Below, piece after piece: positions 44,533-54,141 of a DNA stretch of 57,867 nt. The DNA is from Paracoccaceae bacterium (GTDB lineage Bacteria; Pseudomonadota; Alphaproteobacteria; Rhodobacterales; Rhodobacteraceae), in NCBI GenBank assembly GCA_022822495.1, contig JAJEBQ010000013.1, forward strand, positions 1 through 57,867. Reading direction: 5' to 3'. The position numbers and the translations under genes are program-made. Position 1 is the first letter of the stretch. Each line of letters opens with the position of its first letter. A model generated the notes under the pieces. It saw only the letters and a list, made by a program, of their open reading frames with translations, did not search any database and was not told the origin of the DNA.

Positions 44533-45114
44533 TCAGAGAATTTTACAGGCACCATCAAAAGGAAGTCGGGGTGACCTTTGAGGTAATTTTTGTCCACTAC
44601 CATAACCAAGATTGATTAAAAAATTTGATTTCCAGCAGGTACCTGCAAAAAACAATTCATCCACCTGGGCATTCCTGAAACCCGACATGGGCCCACAATC
44701 CAAGCCACAAGTTCTCGCCGCAACAATAAATACCCCCGCTTGAAGGCTGGCGTTGCGGTAAACAAATGGCTGAAATACCTTTTCAGGCATATTCGAAAAA
44801 ACAGGGTCTTCAGCCATTTGAGGTGCCAGCACCCCTAAACTCTTGGGGAAATCCATGTCAATGGCCATGACAGCCGTGACCGGGGCTGATTTGGTTTTTT
44901 CAACATTACCAGGTGATAATGTCGTCAGCAGTTTTTCCTTGGCCTCTGGCGATTGCACGAACGCTATGCGCATTGGACAGGTATTCCATGCAGTAGGAGC
45001 CATTCTTGCCAAAGAATAAACCTTTTTTAGGGTCTCCTCGCTAACTGGCTTATTAAGGAAGAACTTATGTGATCTGGCCTCAAGAAATAAGGTATTAAGG
45101 GTATCAGTATCCAC
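44533..45114 (-). CDS. rutE: RutE/HadB-like nitroreductase (malonic semialdehyde reductase family)
   Basis: Product of 193 aa, FMN-dependent. LEARSHKFFLNKPVSEETL, MAPTAWNTCPMRIAFVQ, LSPGNVEKTKSAPVTAV, RNASLQAGVFIVAARTCGLD, GPMSGF and FLINLGYGSGQKL follow the RutE sequence closely. In E. coli RutE reduces malonic semialdehyde at the end of the Rut pyrimidine pathway, but the other rut genes are absent, so here it is an orphan reductase for some enal or semialdehyde. Confidence 0.88.
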   Translation of the reverse strand: MDTDTLNTLFLEARSHKFFLNKPVSEETLKKVYSLARMAPTAWNTCPMRIAFVQSPEAKEKLLTTLSPGNVEKTKSAPVTAVMAIDMDFPKSLGVLAPQMAEDPVFSNMPEKVFQPFVYRNASLQAGVFIVAARTCGLDCGPMSGFRNAQVDELFFAGTCWKSNFLINLGYGSGQKLPQRSPRLPFDGACKIL

Positions 45115-45159
45115 CTACTCACCTATAAATGTAAAGAATCAGTTAACCCTTGAAATATA

Positions 45160-46206
45160 CTAAAAGGGCATGGGATGAGATTTTTGGACACGGTCAATGT
45201 CCTCCAAACAGTCTTCAGACAGAGAAATCTTAGTGGATGTAAGAAGATAAGTCAGTTGGTCATAGGTTGTTGCCCCAAATATTGCCGATGCCATAAAGAA
45301 GCGATAACGACACCAAGCCAACGCCAGCAGAGGAAGGTCGACCCCGTATTTTTGTGCAACCTCATTATACGCTTCTATCGCAGGCCAGACACGAGGTGTA
45401 GCCCTTCCTCCCATCTGGGCAACAATAGACATTCTAGAGCCGGCAGGTACTGTTTTACCACCTTGATATTTTCCTGTTAACAGCCCGGCAGCCAAGGGTG
45501 AGTAGGAAAGCAATCCGACCTTTTCGTTGTGGGATAATTCACCAAGATCCAAATCGAAAAGGCGACATAAGAGGCTGTATTCGTTCTGAAGGATTTGCAT
45601 TCTTGGCAAGTTTTTTTCATCCGCAACTCTTAGCCATTGGGAAGTCCCCCAGGCACTTTCATTGGAAAGTCCAATATATCTGATTTTTCCTTCCTTGATT
45701 AAGCCGTCAAGGCAAGACAATACATCTTCCATATTGTCGAGGGTTTCATCGCGGTTCTGGGACGTTGGGTTATAGGTCCAGTTCTGACGGAACATATACG
45801 ATCCACGGTTGGGCCAGTGTAATTGATAAAGATCAATGTAATCCGTCTGAAGCAACCGCAACGATGCGTCTACAGCTTCTGGTATGGTTTTGCTGGATAT
45901 GGGAGCACCATTCCGGATGAGTCTCATTCCATCGCCGGCAACCTTGGTCGCAATAAGAACCTTATCTCTTTGACCAGATTTCTTGAGCCATTTACCGATA
46001 ATCCGTTCAGAATCCCCTTGTGTTTCCTTACTGATGGGATTGACGGGGTACATTTCAGCGGTGTCGAAAATGTTGATGCCCTGATCAACCGCAAGGTCCA
46101 TTTGGCGGAAGGCATCATCCTCAGGTGTTTGTGTTCCATAAGTCATCGTCCCCAGACACAATTCGCTGATGAATTCGTCGGTTTGCCCCATTCGATTAAA
46201 TTTCAT
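45160..46206 (-). CDS. aldo/keto reductase (Tas-like)
   Basis: NADPH-dependent oxidoreductase, 348 aa. LGLGTMTYG-type start (SELCLGTMTYGTQ), GINIFDTAEMYPVNPISKET (catalytic Asp and Tyr), VLIATKVAG (Lys), YIDLYQLHWPNRG (His), IRYIGLSNESAWG, ILQNEYSLLCR, LLSYSPLAAGLLTGKY. The GDSERIIGKWLK insert and long length match the Tas subgroup. Start ATG 46206. 45 bases upstream of the RutE-like gene, same strand. Confidence 0.92.
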   Translation of the reverse strand: MKFNRMGQTDEFISELCLGTMTYGTQTPEDDAFRQMDLAVDQGINIFDTAEMYPVNPISKETQGDSERIIGKWLKKSGQRDKVLIATKVAGDGMRLIRNGAPISSKTIPEAVDASLRLLQTDYIDLYQLHWPNRGSYMFRQNWTYNPTSQNRDETLDNMEDVLSCLDGLIKEGKIRYIGLSNESAWGTSQWLRVADEKNLPRMQILQNEYSLLCRLFDLDLGELSHNEKVGLLSYSPLAAGLLTGKYQGGKTVPAGSRMSIVAQMGGRATPRVWPAIEAYNEVAQKYGVDLPLLALAWCRYRFFMASAIFGATTYDQLTYLLTSTKISLSEDCLEDIDRVQKSHPMPF

Positions 46207-46590
46207 AACAAGTCCTGATCTTTCGATTTGATTAATTTTGTCAATAATAGTTTTTTATATAAAGCAATTTGGAAGTATGTTTCAAAGTATTACAATGTAA
46301 TCAGATAGAGCGCTCTCGGTTAATATATTACTTTGAAATGCTCAGAGGAGATTAGTCAAGGAGCTATAAATTAACTAATTGACAAATCTACAATACTTCC
46401 AAGTCGATTGTTGATTTGCCACACTATTTTTACCGCAATGATAAGTGGTTAAATTTTTTCATTGAGAAGTATCTTTAATTTAATGTGTATAGGATAGATA
46501 TAGTATTGATACTTATTAGAAAATTGTCAAAACACATTTCTTCAGGTAAATTCCAGATGTGTTTGAGGCAGTAAATTTAAGGAAAATAAG
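46207..46590. other. 384-base A+T-rich divergent intergenic region
   Basis: It lies between the aldo/keto reductase and the adenine methyltransferase genes. Very A+T-rich, with no coding frame or clear repeat. It is visibly more A+T-rich than the flanking core genes, in keeping with acquired DNA to its right. Confidence 0.4.
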
Positions 46591-47415
46591 ATGCCGCTTG
46601 CGGTTGAATCGGGTGTGTTTGTAGTAAAAAACAGGAGGAAGAATCCTTTAAAAATTATCCCATATGTTGGTTGTAAGTCAGGGTTTACTGATATTTTCGA
46701 TAAAATAATTCCTACGAATATTGATGAGAAAATTTACGATATATTTGGTGGTGGCGGTTCATTTTCATTTTATGCTTGCCAGAGGTTTGGATCTTATCGT
46801 GTGAACTATAACGATAATAACCCAGTATTAGTTAATTTGATTAATGAGTTACAATCCCACCCGACTGAATTATGGGAAGTGTATGAAGACCATTACCAAA
46901 AATCGTCTGTTGAACACTACTACGAGGTAAGGGAAATTCCCTTGGTAGATGGAGTAGAATCTGCTGGGAACTTTCTGTATTTGGCCAAAAATGCTTTTTC
47001 AGGAAAAATCAGGTTTAATTCTCAGAACAAGTTCAACTCACCAATTAGAAAGGGTAGCTCATGTCCTAAACTAGATCTCCAAGCACTACAAAATCTAAGT
47101 GAAATTATTCGAGATATGGCGATTACAAATTTTGACTACCGAGAGTTCAAAGAGGTCAAAAATTCGCTGCTTTACCTGGATCCGCCATACTTCAATAACA
47201 CAAAGGGTCATTATAACGGAGTTCTCAAACTAAAGAACTTTAAATCGTTTCTAAGACGGGTAGAAGTATACAATAATGTTGTTTTATCAGAACAAAATGA
47301 TCCAGCTCTTTTCGGATTAACAAAGAACTATAAAGTATTTCCAATAACTTTAAATCGATCCTTACAATACATCACACAAACGGGTAGCAATGAAATAATT
47401 GCTTGCAACTACTAA
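46591..47415 (+). CDS. D12-class adenine DNA methyltransferase (Dam-like)
   Basis: Product of 274 aa from ATG 46591 with AAGGA 8 bases upstream. KIIPYVGCKSGFTDIFDKII is the D12-class motif X region (core YVGCKS), IYDIFGGGGSFSFYACQ the SAM site, NYNDNNPVLVNLINEL, FLYLAKNAFSGKIRFN, and the catalytic LYLDPPYFNN (motif IV DPPY). It methylates adenine, perhaps in GATC or a related site. The gene after it, 10 bases on, is a broken nuclease-like gene, so this is a methylase of a crippled restriction-modification system. A+T-rich codon use suggests recent transfer. Confidence 0.88.
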   Translation: MPLAVESGVFVVKNRRKNPLKIIPYVGCKSGFTDIFDKIIPTNIDEKIYDIFGGGGSFSFYACQRFGSYRVNYNDNNPVLVNLINELQSHPTELWEVYEDHYQKSSVEHYYEVREIPLVDGVESAGNFLYLAKNAFSGKIRFNSQNKFNSPIRKGSSCPKLDLQALQNLSEIIRDMAITNFDYREFKEVKNSLLYLDPPYFNNTKGHYNGVLKLKNFKSFLRRVEVYNNVVLSEQNDPALFGLTKNYKVFPITLNRSLQYITQTGSNEIIACNY

Positions 47416-47425
47416 AGCGAAAGCA

Positions 47426-48143
47426 ATGACAAATAAAAATGCATTTATCGGATCGTATTACGAGAAAATTTTCGCCAATGAGGTACAAAAAGATCCTCAA
47501 ACAATTCACAGCCAAGTTACCCGCAAGAGGATTGCGAATTAAACTTGTCAAATCTGAAGGTCAGCATGGTGAAAAATCGGATGTATTTATTCGCACAACT
47601 GGGGGCCACAATTTTGGGGTGAATGTCAAATCATACAAAGGGGTAGGATTTAATCAGGTTACTCGAATGAAAATTGACCGTTTTGCTGAACAATTCAAAA
47701 TTTCTAGCGATATTCGAGACACTCTTATCAGGCTTACTATTACAAAGGCCAAAAACAGTCGTCAAAATTGGATATCGAATAATTTTATCGAAATGGTTGT
47801 AAATGAAATCAAACCAAAGGCGTTTGAAATTATCAGGTTCAGCCTTTTGGGAAAAGATGCACCACAATTATTTGTATTGCTAAAATCGGATGATCAGATA
47901 ATTCGGATTTATAAGATGGAGGATGTTTTGGAATATTTGAACAGGTCCATTGATGTAAAAGTAACTTCTAGGGGTGTAATTATGCTGAACGAATGTTTTT
48001 CGCTCCAAAAAAAGGGTGGGAATGGAAGAAATGTAAAATACCTTAAGGATGATATACGCCACGGAGGAAACGATATCCAAGTGAAAGTCAAAACAGGTCT
48101 GTTAGCTTCAAAGGTTTCACCGATAATTAATTTGCAATACTAA
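47426..48143 (+). pseudogene. putative type II restriction endonuclease, frameshifted near its start
   Basis: ATG 47426, 10 bases after the methylase, opens NKNAFIGSYYEKIFANEVQ, a plausible enzyme N-terminus, but stops at 47540-47542. From about 47500 another frame reads RGLRIKLVKSEGQHGEKSDVFI, FGVNVKSYKGVGFNQVTRM and on to TAA 48141-48143. SDVFI...NFGVNVKS resembles the PD-(D/E)xK nuclease core (D then xxK). Total 718 nt is not a multiple of three, so a 1-base shift breaks it. A downstream ATG at 47439 in the second frame would give 234 aa lacking the true N-terminus. Family not identified. Confidence 0.6.
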
Positions 48144-48286
48144 TGATCACGATGTTGGAAAACCTCGTTGATGAAAAGATTTTGGCTTGGTTAGGTTGGA
48201 TAGTTGCAATTCTAGCGACTTTTGTGGCCTTTCGGGGTATTTTTCATTTCAGCATTAATGAATTTCTTGTTAAAGCAAACAATTAA
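48143..48286 (+). CDS. 47-aa single-span membrane protein
   Basis: Its ATG overlaps the preceding stop (TAATG), a typical coupled start. The product has a charged N-terminus (MITMLENLVDEK), one membrane helix (LGWIVAILATFVAF) and a polar end (NEFLVKANN). It ends at TAA 48284-48286. It is the third gene of the restriction-modification run. A small membrane protein in that position may be coincidental or a regulatory or toxic peptide; nothing in the sequence decides. Confidence 0.5.
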   Translation: MITMLENLVDEKILAWLGWIVAILATFVAFRGIFHFSINEFLVKANN

Positions 48287-48315
48287 TGGGTAGGAAAAAC
48301 CATGTTTGAGTAAAA

Positions 48316-49116
48316 CTAATCAATACCAAGAGCGTTAAACTCCTCTTCTATAAATTTTATGTCCGAAGGATTGTTAAGTTCCCAAAACACTCTGCCTTTC
48401 GCATTAACCTCCACACAATTAATCGCAATACCACCACCAAGAAATCGTAGTTGCTCCAAGCCCTCAAGATCTTCCAGTATACTGGGTTTGGTACGAGAAT
48501 ACCACTCCAACGCCTCTTTTCGATAGGCATAAATGCCAACATGGTGAAAGATAGGTGTCAGGTCATTCGGACCAAACTTCTGGTTACACCAGGGAATAAC
48601 TTCCTTGGAGAAATAAAGTGCCTTGTTTCCCTGACCAATAACAACAGTGGTTCCTCCAACCCGACCATTTTTTCGATCAGCCTTAAGTCTTGATAATATT
48701 GTTCCGTCACACCGTAATACGGGAGTAGCAACCTGTGCTTCGGAGTTGTCCTTCAAGGTCCTAACCAGGCTTTCTACAAATTCTGGTGGGCTAAGCGGCG
48801 CATCTCCCTGGACATTCACAACTATATCGTAGAAGTTTTCAAATTTTTGAAGGGCTTCAGCGCATCTTTCAGTACCATTCAAACACTCAGAGGAAGTAAG
48901 AATGCTTTCGCCACCAAACGAGAGAACTTCATCCACAATTCTGTGATCATCCGTTGCGACAACAACTTTTTCAACCCCCTTAACTTTCGATGCAGCCTCC
49001 CAAGTTCGGTGAACAAGGGTCTTTTCAAGACCGTTAGCACCCTTTAAGGTCGCAAGGGGTTTTCCCGGATACCGGGTTGAGGCATATCTAACAGGAATAA
49101 CAATCGCTACTTGCAT
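48316..49116 (-). CDS. kdsB: 3-deoxy-manno-octulosonate cytidylyltransferase (CMP-KDO synthetase)
   Basis: Activates KDO for lipid A inner core; it implies a lipopolysaccharide-bearing outer membrane. The start ATG at 49116 gives 266 aa (frame open to 49161). IVIPVRYASTRYPGKPLA (nucleotide loop), VHRTWEAASKV, VVVATDDHRIVDEV, GTERCAEAL, DIVVNVQGDAPL, HVGIYAYRKEALEWY. It overlaps cysQ's 3' end by 10 bases, so the pair is an operon. Confidence 0.94.
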   Translation of the reverse strand: MQVAIVIPVRYASTRYPGKPLATLKGANGLEKTLVHRTWEAASKVKGVEKVVVATDDHRIVDEVLSFGGESILTSSECLNGTERCAEALQKFENFYDIVVNVQGDAPLSPPEFVESLVRTLKDNSEAQVATPVLRCDGTILSRLKADRKNGRVGGTTVVIGQGNKALYFSKEVIPWCNQKFGPNDLTPIFHHVGIYAYRKEALEWYSRTKPSILEDLEGLEQLRFLGGGIAINCVEVNAKGRVFWELNNPSDIKFIEEEFNALGID

Positions 49117-49904
49117 TGGAGAGGTATTCCACTCGCTAAGGCAAGGAAGGGGGGGTTCCAATAATTATTCTTGCCATAATGAAAGGGTTTTTTCGAGGGC
49201 AGTTCTATCATTGTTCCCCCACTCGCAAGAAGCAAGGCATGTCCAGCAGCCGTATCCCATTCCTTCGTTGGGCCAAAACGGGGATAAATATCACCCTTAC
49301 CTACCGCAAGAAGAGCAAATTTCAGTGAGGAAGAAATTCCTTTAGACTGATACGGTTGATAGTTTTTAAGTACTTCCTCCTCTCTCACCGAGGGCAAGAC
49401 TTTCGATAGGAGAACTTTGTACATCGCGGTACCTTGCTTGTGACAAGAGGGCAATCTGACAAGCTTATAATTGTCGGTCTTTTCGAAGCACCTACCGACA
49501 TAAACACCTTCCCCGGGAATGTTGAAGTACAACTGATTTAGGGCGGGAGCAGAAAGAATACCCAATACAGGCACCGAATTTTCAATCAGGGCTATATTTA
49601 CGGTAAACTCATCATCTCCTCGCAAGAAAACCTTGGTACCATCAAGAGGGTCAATAATAAAAAACTTTTCATGCTTTAAACCATGACTTTCCGGTATTTC
49701 CTCACTTACGATGGGAATATCAGGGCAAATGTTTTTTAATCCGGTTATGATGATATCGTTGGCTTCATAATCAGCAGTGGATACCGGGCTTTTATCCCCT
49801 TTATAATTTACCTTAATGGATTGATCGGCGCGCAACTCGTTAATTCTTTTGCTTGCAGCCACAGTAAGAGAAACAAGACCATCAATTTGTTTATTCGTAA
49901 TCAT
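49107..49904 (-). CDS. cysQ: 3'(2'),5'-bisphosphate nucleotidase CysQ
   Basis: Li-sensitive, Mg-dependent phosphatase that removes the 3'-phosphate of PAP. ATG 49904 gives 265 aa (TTG at 49916 possible). KSPVSTADYEANDIII, VSEEIPESHG, the metal motif FFIIDPLDGTKVFLRG (DPxDGT), and EWDTAAGHALLLASGG (WDxAAG) are all present. Followed by kdsB, a frequent pairing in alphaproteobacteria. Confidence 0.93.
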   Translation of the reverse strand: MITNKQIDGLVSLTVAASKRINELRADQSIKVNYKGDKSPVSTADYEANDIIITGLKNICPDIPIVSEEIPESHGLKHEKFFIIDPLDGTKVFLRGDDEFTVNIALIENSVPVLGILSAPALNQLYFNIPGEGVYVGRCFEKTDNYKLVRLPSCHKQGTAMYKVLLSKVLPSVREEEVLKNYQPYQSKGISSSLKFALLAVGKGDIYPRFGPTKEWDTAAGHALLLASGGTMIELPSKKPFHYGKNNYWNPPFLALASGIPLQCK

Positions 49905-49969
49905 GAGGCAGCCCAATCTAAAGGCAACTTAGGTAATGCTTTAAACGTTCCAACCACTTTTAACTCACC

Positions 49970-50584
49970 TCAATAAACCACTCTAAGGGTCAAGTTTATT
50001 CTACCCGACTGCTTTAACAAATTAGAAGAACCAAACTTAATTCGATCAACCCCATGGTAGCACAATCTGGCTGAATCGCCCATTATCAAAACATCACCGG
50101 AATGCAACCAAAAGGATTCAGTTTTTCCGCCACGGAAAGTGTTCCCAATCCGAAACAAGGCGTCATCACCCAGTGATATTGATAAAACAGGCCAGGAGAA
50201 ATCCCTCTCGTCCTTGTCCTGGTGCAGACCCATTTTGGCTTTTGAGTCATAAAAATTAATCAGGCAGGTATCTGGCTTTCGAACTTTTGAAACCAAAGAA
50301 TTCCAAATATCCAGAACCGGGGCCGGAATTTTAGGCCAAGGTTTTCCCGAGATTTGGGAGGTTGCATAACGATACCCTTTGCGATCGCTAAACCACCCAC
50401 ATGCACCGGCTGAAGTCATCTGAACGGAAAGTTTCTTCCCAGTAGGGGTGCTCAGGGACACCATTGGCGCTTCCCTGACAACCGCCCGGATTTGATTCAC
50501 AAGGCCCAACTGTTTTTCCCATGGCAAATACTTTTTATACAGGAGAAAACCGCGAATATTTTCAGGTGTTGTTCTCATAGTCAA
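49970..50584 (-). CDS. alkB: AlkB-type DNA alkylation repair dioxygenase
   Basis: Fe(II)/2-oxoglutarate dioxygenase removing methyl groups from N1-mA and N3-mC. Product of 204 aa: CGWFSDRKGYRY (substrate loop), CLINFYDSKAKMGLHQDKDE (iron His and Asp in HQD), SWPVLSISLGDDALFRIG, HSGDVLIMGDSARLCYHGVDRI (second iron His), SGRINLTLR (2-oxoglutarate Arg). ATG 50584. Single gene, no Ada-type regulator nearby. Confidence 0.94.
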   Translation of the reverse strand: MTMRTTPENIRGFLLYKKYLPWEKQLGLVNQIRAVVREAPMVSLSTPTGKKLSVQMTSAGACGWFSDRKGYRYATSQISGKPWPKIPAPVLDIWNSLVSKVRKPDTCLINFYDSKAKMGLHQDKDERDFSWPVLSISLGDDALFRIGNTFRGGKTESFWLHSGDVLIMGDSARLCYHGVDRIKFGSSNLLKQSGRINLTLRVVY

Positions 50585-50658
50585 AAGATAAACTGTTGTT
50601 ACAGTTAATTTCTACAAAATTTGGTCTGTTACCAAATAACGATTTGGATGGTGTGAGT

Positions 50659-51819
50659 TCAATTGACAAAAAACTGAGATGCTATTGGCTGAAAAGCCGC
50701 CCCAATTGCTCCCGCCTTCAAGCCTATGGTGCCCTCCTCAACTCTGGGGGGGACGATACCTCTCGTATCAACTTTTTTGATCCACTTGTTTACTGATTCA
50801 ACCAATGCCTTTCGAATGTAAGATGAAAAGTTACCATCAATAATTATGTCTGGCACATCAACAACAGAAGATACCGAAACAGCAGCTAAAGCTATCCCTT
50901 GGGCGGTATTATTGATCCATTCCAAAACGATTTCCTGATATTGTGTCCACTCTAGATCGTTGTTCTTTAGGGAAATTGGATGGCCAAGATGCTTCTGAAG
51001 CATATTTTCTAAAACAAAGATAGAAGATTTGTGAATTAATTGGGAAGATTCACTACCAAGTGGGGCAATCGGAATGGTCCCAAAAGCACCGGCATTATTG
51101 TTTTGTCCAAATACGAGTTTTCCATCCAACACCAATCCCCCGCCGATGAAAGTTCCAACAAAAAAATACCCAAATGTCTTCTTGGCCCGACCCTTGCCGA
51201 ACAACAGTTCACCATTACAAGCCATGGTACCGTCATTGGCAATAACAAGCGGAAGTGTAGTAAAAGCAGAAAACTCCCTGGCAAAGTCAATTTTTTGCCA
51301 AACCATCATTTCCTCGCTTGGTGCACCAACGATATCTAACCATTTCCAAAGTTCAAAAGGAACTGCTAATCCGATACCTACGACTCTGTCCATCGAAAAA
51401 GCTGCAACTTCCTGGGGAATTTCTTCAATTCCTTTTTGAACAAATGAGAGGATGATTTGTGGCGTAGGATATTTGTAGGTTATGTCGCGGGTTGCTCGAA
51501 TGTGCCCCAAAAAATCAGCCAGAATCAATTCAGTCTGACGTCGACCTATCCTGAGGCCAAAAGCGAAAGCACCATTGGGATTCAAGCTTATGGGAAAGTG
51601 AGGTTTACCAATTTTCCCCTTAACCGGTTGGCCTTTCCTTATAAGACCAGCAACTTCCAGGTTCCGTGTAATAACAGATGCAGTTTGGGCTGAAAAAGAG
51701 GTTTTACGTGCGATTTTGGAACTTGATAAGGTCTCTGCCTGCCAGATAAGAGATAGAATCAGACGTTCGTTATGGTCGCGTATATTTGAGGGATCCATTC
51801 CCTGATATAAGGCTTGCAT
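50659..51819 (-). CDS. ROK family transcriptional regulator, FrcR-like
   Basis: Product of 386 aa. N-terminal winged helix (SNIRDHNERLILSLIW, SSSKIARKTSFSAQTASVIT, LEVAGLIRKGQP) and a ROK sugar-kinase-like domain (FAFGLRIGRRQTELILADFL, VIANDGTMACNGELLFG, FFVGTFIGGGLVLDGKLVFG). It is divergent from the sugar ABC operon, with 152 bases between the starts. ROK repressors of fructose uptake sit in this position, so it most likely represses frcBCA in the absence of sugar. The usual Cys-rich zinc motif of ROK proteins is not evident. Confidence 0.9.
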   Translation of the reverse strand: MQALYQGMDPSNIRDHNERLILSLIWQAETLSSSKIARKTSFSAQTASVITRNLEVAGLIRKGQPVKGKIGKPHFPISLNPNGAFAFGLRIGRRQTELILADFLGHIRATRDITYKYPTPQIILSFVQKGIEEIPQEVAAFSMDRVVGIGLAVPFELWKWLDIVGAPSEEMMVWQKIDFAREFSAFTTLPLVIANDGTMACNGELLFGKGRAKKTFGYFFVGTFIGGGLVLDGKLVFGQNNNAGAFGTIPIAPLGSESSQLIHKSSIFVLENMLQKHLGHPISLKNNDLEWTQYQEIVLEWINNTAQGIALAAVSVSSVVDVPDIIIDGNFSSYIRKALVESVNKWIKKVDTRGIVPPRVEEGTIGLKAGAIGAAFQPIASQFFVN

Positions 51820-51971
51820 GATAGAGCTATACTAAATCGTTCAGAATTAATTAAAATAAGTTAGTAAACAAAGTTGACAAATTAATTTCAGAAGATTATA
51901 CGGATTGCAACTTTAAATTTTAAAGTTAACAGGGTTACCCTTGTATTCATCAAATATTAAATGGAGGAATA

Positions 51972-52991
51972 ATGAAAAAACTGCTTACTGCAACGGCTAT
52001 TTCTGTTGCACTAATCGGAGGAGCAGGTTCCGTTTCAGCCATGGATGTTTCAGCTTGTCTGATCACCAAAACCGAAACGAACCCGTTTTTTGTAAAAATG
52101 AGAGAGGGTGCTTCAGCCAAGGCTGATGAAATGGGCATCACACTCAGAAGCTACGCCGGCAAGATTGACGGCGATCATGAATCTCAGGTAGCTGCCATTG
52201 AAACCTGTATTGCAGATGGTGCAAAAGGAATCCTGATAACAGCTTCTGACACCGCCTCAATCGTTTCATCTGTAACCCAGGCCAGAGAAGCCGGACTTTT
52301 GGTAATTGCTCTTGATACACCACTTGATCCTATTGATGCCGCCGATGCTACGTTCGCTACCGATAATTTCCTGGCTGGGGAATTGATTGGCAAGTGGGCC
52401 GCTGCAACTTTGGGTGATGAGGCAGCCAATGCCAAGATCGGGATGCTTGATCTTGCGGTCAGCCAGCCTACCGTGGGTGTTCTTCGTGACCAGGGCTTTA
52501 TGCAAGGCTTTGGTATTGACTTAGCTGACCCCAACAAATGGGGAGACGAATCAGATCCAAGAATTGTTGGGCATGATGTCACTGCCGGTAACGAAGAAGG
52601 TGGTCGTAAGGCTATGGAAAATCTTCTGGCCATTGATCCGATGATTAATGTGGTTTACACTATTAATGAACCAGCTGCAGCCGGAGCTTATGAGGCCCTG
52701 AAAGCCATCGGTCGTGAAAATGACGTACTGATCGTATCAGTTGATGGTGGATGCCCAGGTGTGCAGAACGTCAAGGATGGTGTTATCGGTGCCACCTCAC
52801 AGCAGTACCCATTGTTGATGGCTTCCCTCGGGATTGAAGCTATTGCCGCTTGGGCCGCAGATGGAACTAAGCCAGAAAACACACCAGGCAAGAATTTCTA
52901 TGATACAGGTGTTTCACTTGTCACCGATCAGCCTGCCGAAGGTGTGGATAGTATTGATACGACCGAAGGTACCAACCTGTGTTGGGGTTAA
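51972..52991 (+). CDS. frcB: fructose-type ABC transporter substrate-binding protein (FrcB-like)
   Basis: Periplasmic binding protein of 339 aa with a signal peptide ([24 protein letters not shown], cleavage after SA; first part [15 protein letters not shown]). [83 protein letters not shown]. The FrcB subgroup of RbsB-like proteins is indicated by these blocks. ATG 51972 after GGAGGAATA. First gene of the operon; its 3' side has a strong stem-loop, usual for abundant binding proteins. Confidence 0.9.
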   Translation: MKKLLTATAISVALIGGAGSVSAMDVSACLITKTETNPFFVKMREGASAKADEMGITLRSYAGKIDGDHESQVAAIETCIADGAKGILITASDTASIVSSVTQAREAGLLVIALDTPLDPIDAADATFATDNFLAGELIGKWAAATLGDEAANAKIGMLDLAVSQPTVGVLRDQGFMQGFGIDLADPNKWGDESDPRIVGHDVTAGNEEGGRKAMENLLAIDPMINVVYTINEPAAAGAYEALKAIGRENDVLIVSVDGGCPGVQNVKDGVIGATSQQYPLLMASLGIEAIAAWAADGTKPENTPGKNFYDTGVSLVTDQPAEGVDSIDTTEGTNLCWG

Positions 52992-53021
52992 TCTAGGCAG
53001 ACTCTTGATCTAAAATCCAAA

Positions 53022-53053
53022 ATCTGAGGGGTTTTTACTTCCCTCAGATTTAC
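53022..53053 (+). promoter_or_regulatory. intercistronic stem-loop between frcB and frcC
   Basis: AAATCTGAGGG (53022-53032) pairs perfectly with CCCTCAGATTT (53043-53053) around a 10-base loop GTTTTTACTT. It lies 30 bases after the frcB stop and 35 before frcC, without a following T-run. Such hairpins protect or partially terminate the message so that the binding protein is made in excess over the membrane parts. Confidence 0.75.
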
Positions 53054-53088
53054 ATCTGTTTATAATCCAGACAAATTTTTTCACATAA

Positions 53089-54141
53089 ATGGATAATACC
53101 GGTATGGTAGAAAATGAAACTGATGATACACTGACCGAGGTTGAATCAAACCACAACCATCTGCTCAGAAAATTTCACCATCTACTACACCAGACTCCGT
53201 CGTTGGTACCTCTTATTGTCCTTACAGTTTCCATAATGGTTTTCGGACTTTTGCTGGGTCCCAAATTCTTTTCGCCTTTTGCCCTTACCTTAATCCTTCA
53301 GCAGGTTCAGATTGTCGGTATTGTCGGTGCAGCTCAAACATTGGTCATTTTAACCGCTGGTATTGATTTAAGTGTAGGTGCAATAATGGTTTTTAGCTCC
53401 GTCGTCATGGGACAATTTACATTTCGATACGGACTTCCACCGACGGTTGCGGTTGCTTGTGGTCTACTGTGCGGGTCCTTGATCGGATACATAAATGGCT
53501 GGCTTGTAGCCATTATGAAACTCCCTCCTTTCATTGTTACCTTAGGAATGTGGCAAATCGCTCTGGCTTCAAATTTTCTGTATTCCGCTAATGAAACAAT
53601 AAGAAGTCAGGAAATAGCTGCCGAGGCACCACTTCTTCAATTTTTTGGTACCAAGTTCAATATAGGTGGTGCAGTCTTTACCGTAGGTGTGCTCTTTCTG
53701 GTTTTTCTGGTGCTTTTTCTGGCCTATGTTTTGCGCCATACAGCGTGGGGTAGGCATGTTTATGCAGTTGGTGATGATCGAGAAGCCGCTGGTCTTTCTG
53801 GGGTCAATGTAAATTTTACCCTGATTTCCGTTTACACTTTAGCGGGCTTAATATGTGCTTTTGCGGGTTGGGCGCTCATTGGAAGAATAGGATCCGTTTC
53901 GCCAACCTCCGGCCAGTTGGCTAACATTGAAAGTATAACTGCTGTCGTTATCGGTGGCATATCCCTTTTTGGGGGGCGGGGATCAATTCTTGGCATGTTT
54001 TTTGGAGCATTAATCGTAGGTGTCTTTTCGCTTGGATTGAGACTTATGGGGGCAGATGCCCAGTGGACCTATTTGATGATTGGCATGTTGATTATCTTTG
54101 CGGTGGCATTGGATCAATGGATTCGCAAGGTGGCTTCCTGA
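53089..54141 (+). CDS. frcC: fructose-type ABC transporter permease (FrcC-like)
   Basis: Product of 350 aa with a polar N-terminal extension (about 45 residues) and around nine membrane helices. The hallmark ILTAGIDLSVGAIMVFSSV, GYINGWLVAIMKLPPFIVTLG, YAVGDDREAAGLSGVNV, IGRIGSVSPTSGQLANIESI and VVIGGISLFGGRGSILGMF are typical of the RbsC/FrcC group. It forms the transmembrane pore. Its stop overlaps the frcA start by one base (TGATG). Confidence 0.92.
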   Translation: MDNTGMVENETDDTLTEVESNHNHLLRKFHHLLHQTPSLVPLIVLTVSIMVFGLLLGPKFFSPFALTLILQQVQIVGIVGAAQTLVILTAGIDLSVGAIMVFSSVVMGQFTFRYGLPPTVAVACGLLCGSLIGYINGWLVAIMKLPPFIVTLGMWQIALASNFLYSANETIRSQEIAAEAPLLQFFGTKFNIGGAVFTVGVLFLVFLVLFLAYVLRHTAWGRHVYAVGDDREAAGLSGVNVNFTLISVYTLAGLICAFAGWALIGRIGSVSPTSGQLANIESITAVVIGGISLFGGRGSILGMFFGALIVGVFSLGLRLMGADAQWTYLMIGMLIIFAVALDQWIRKVAS

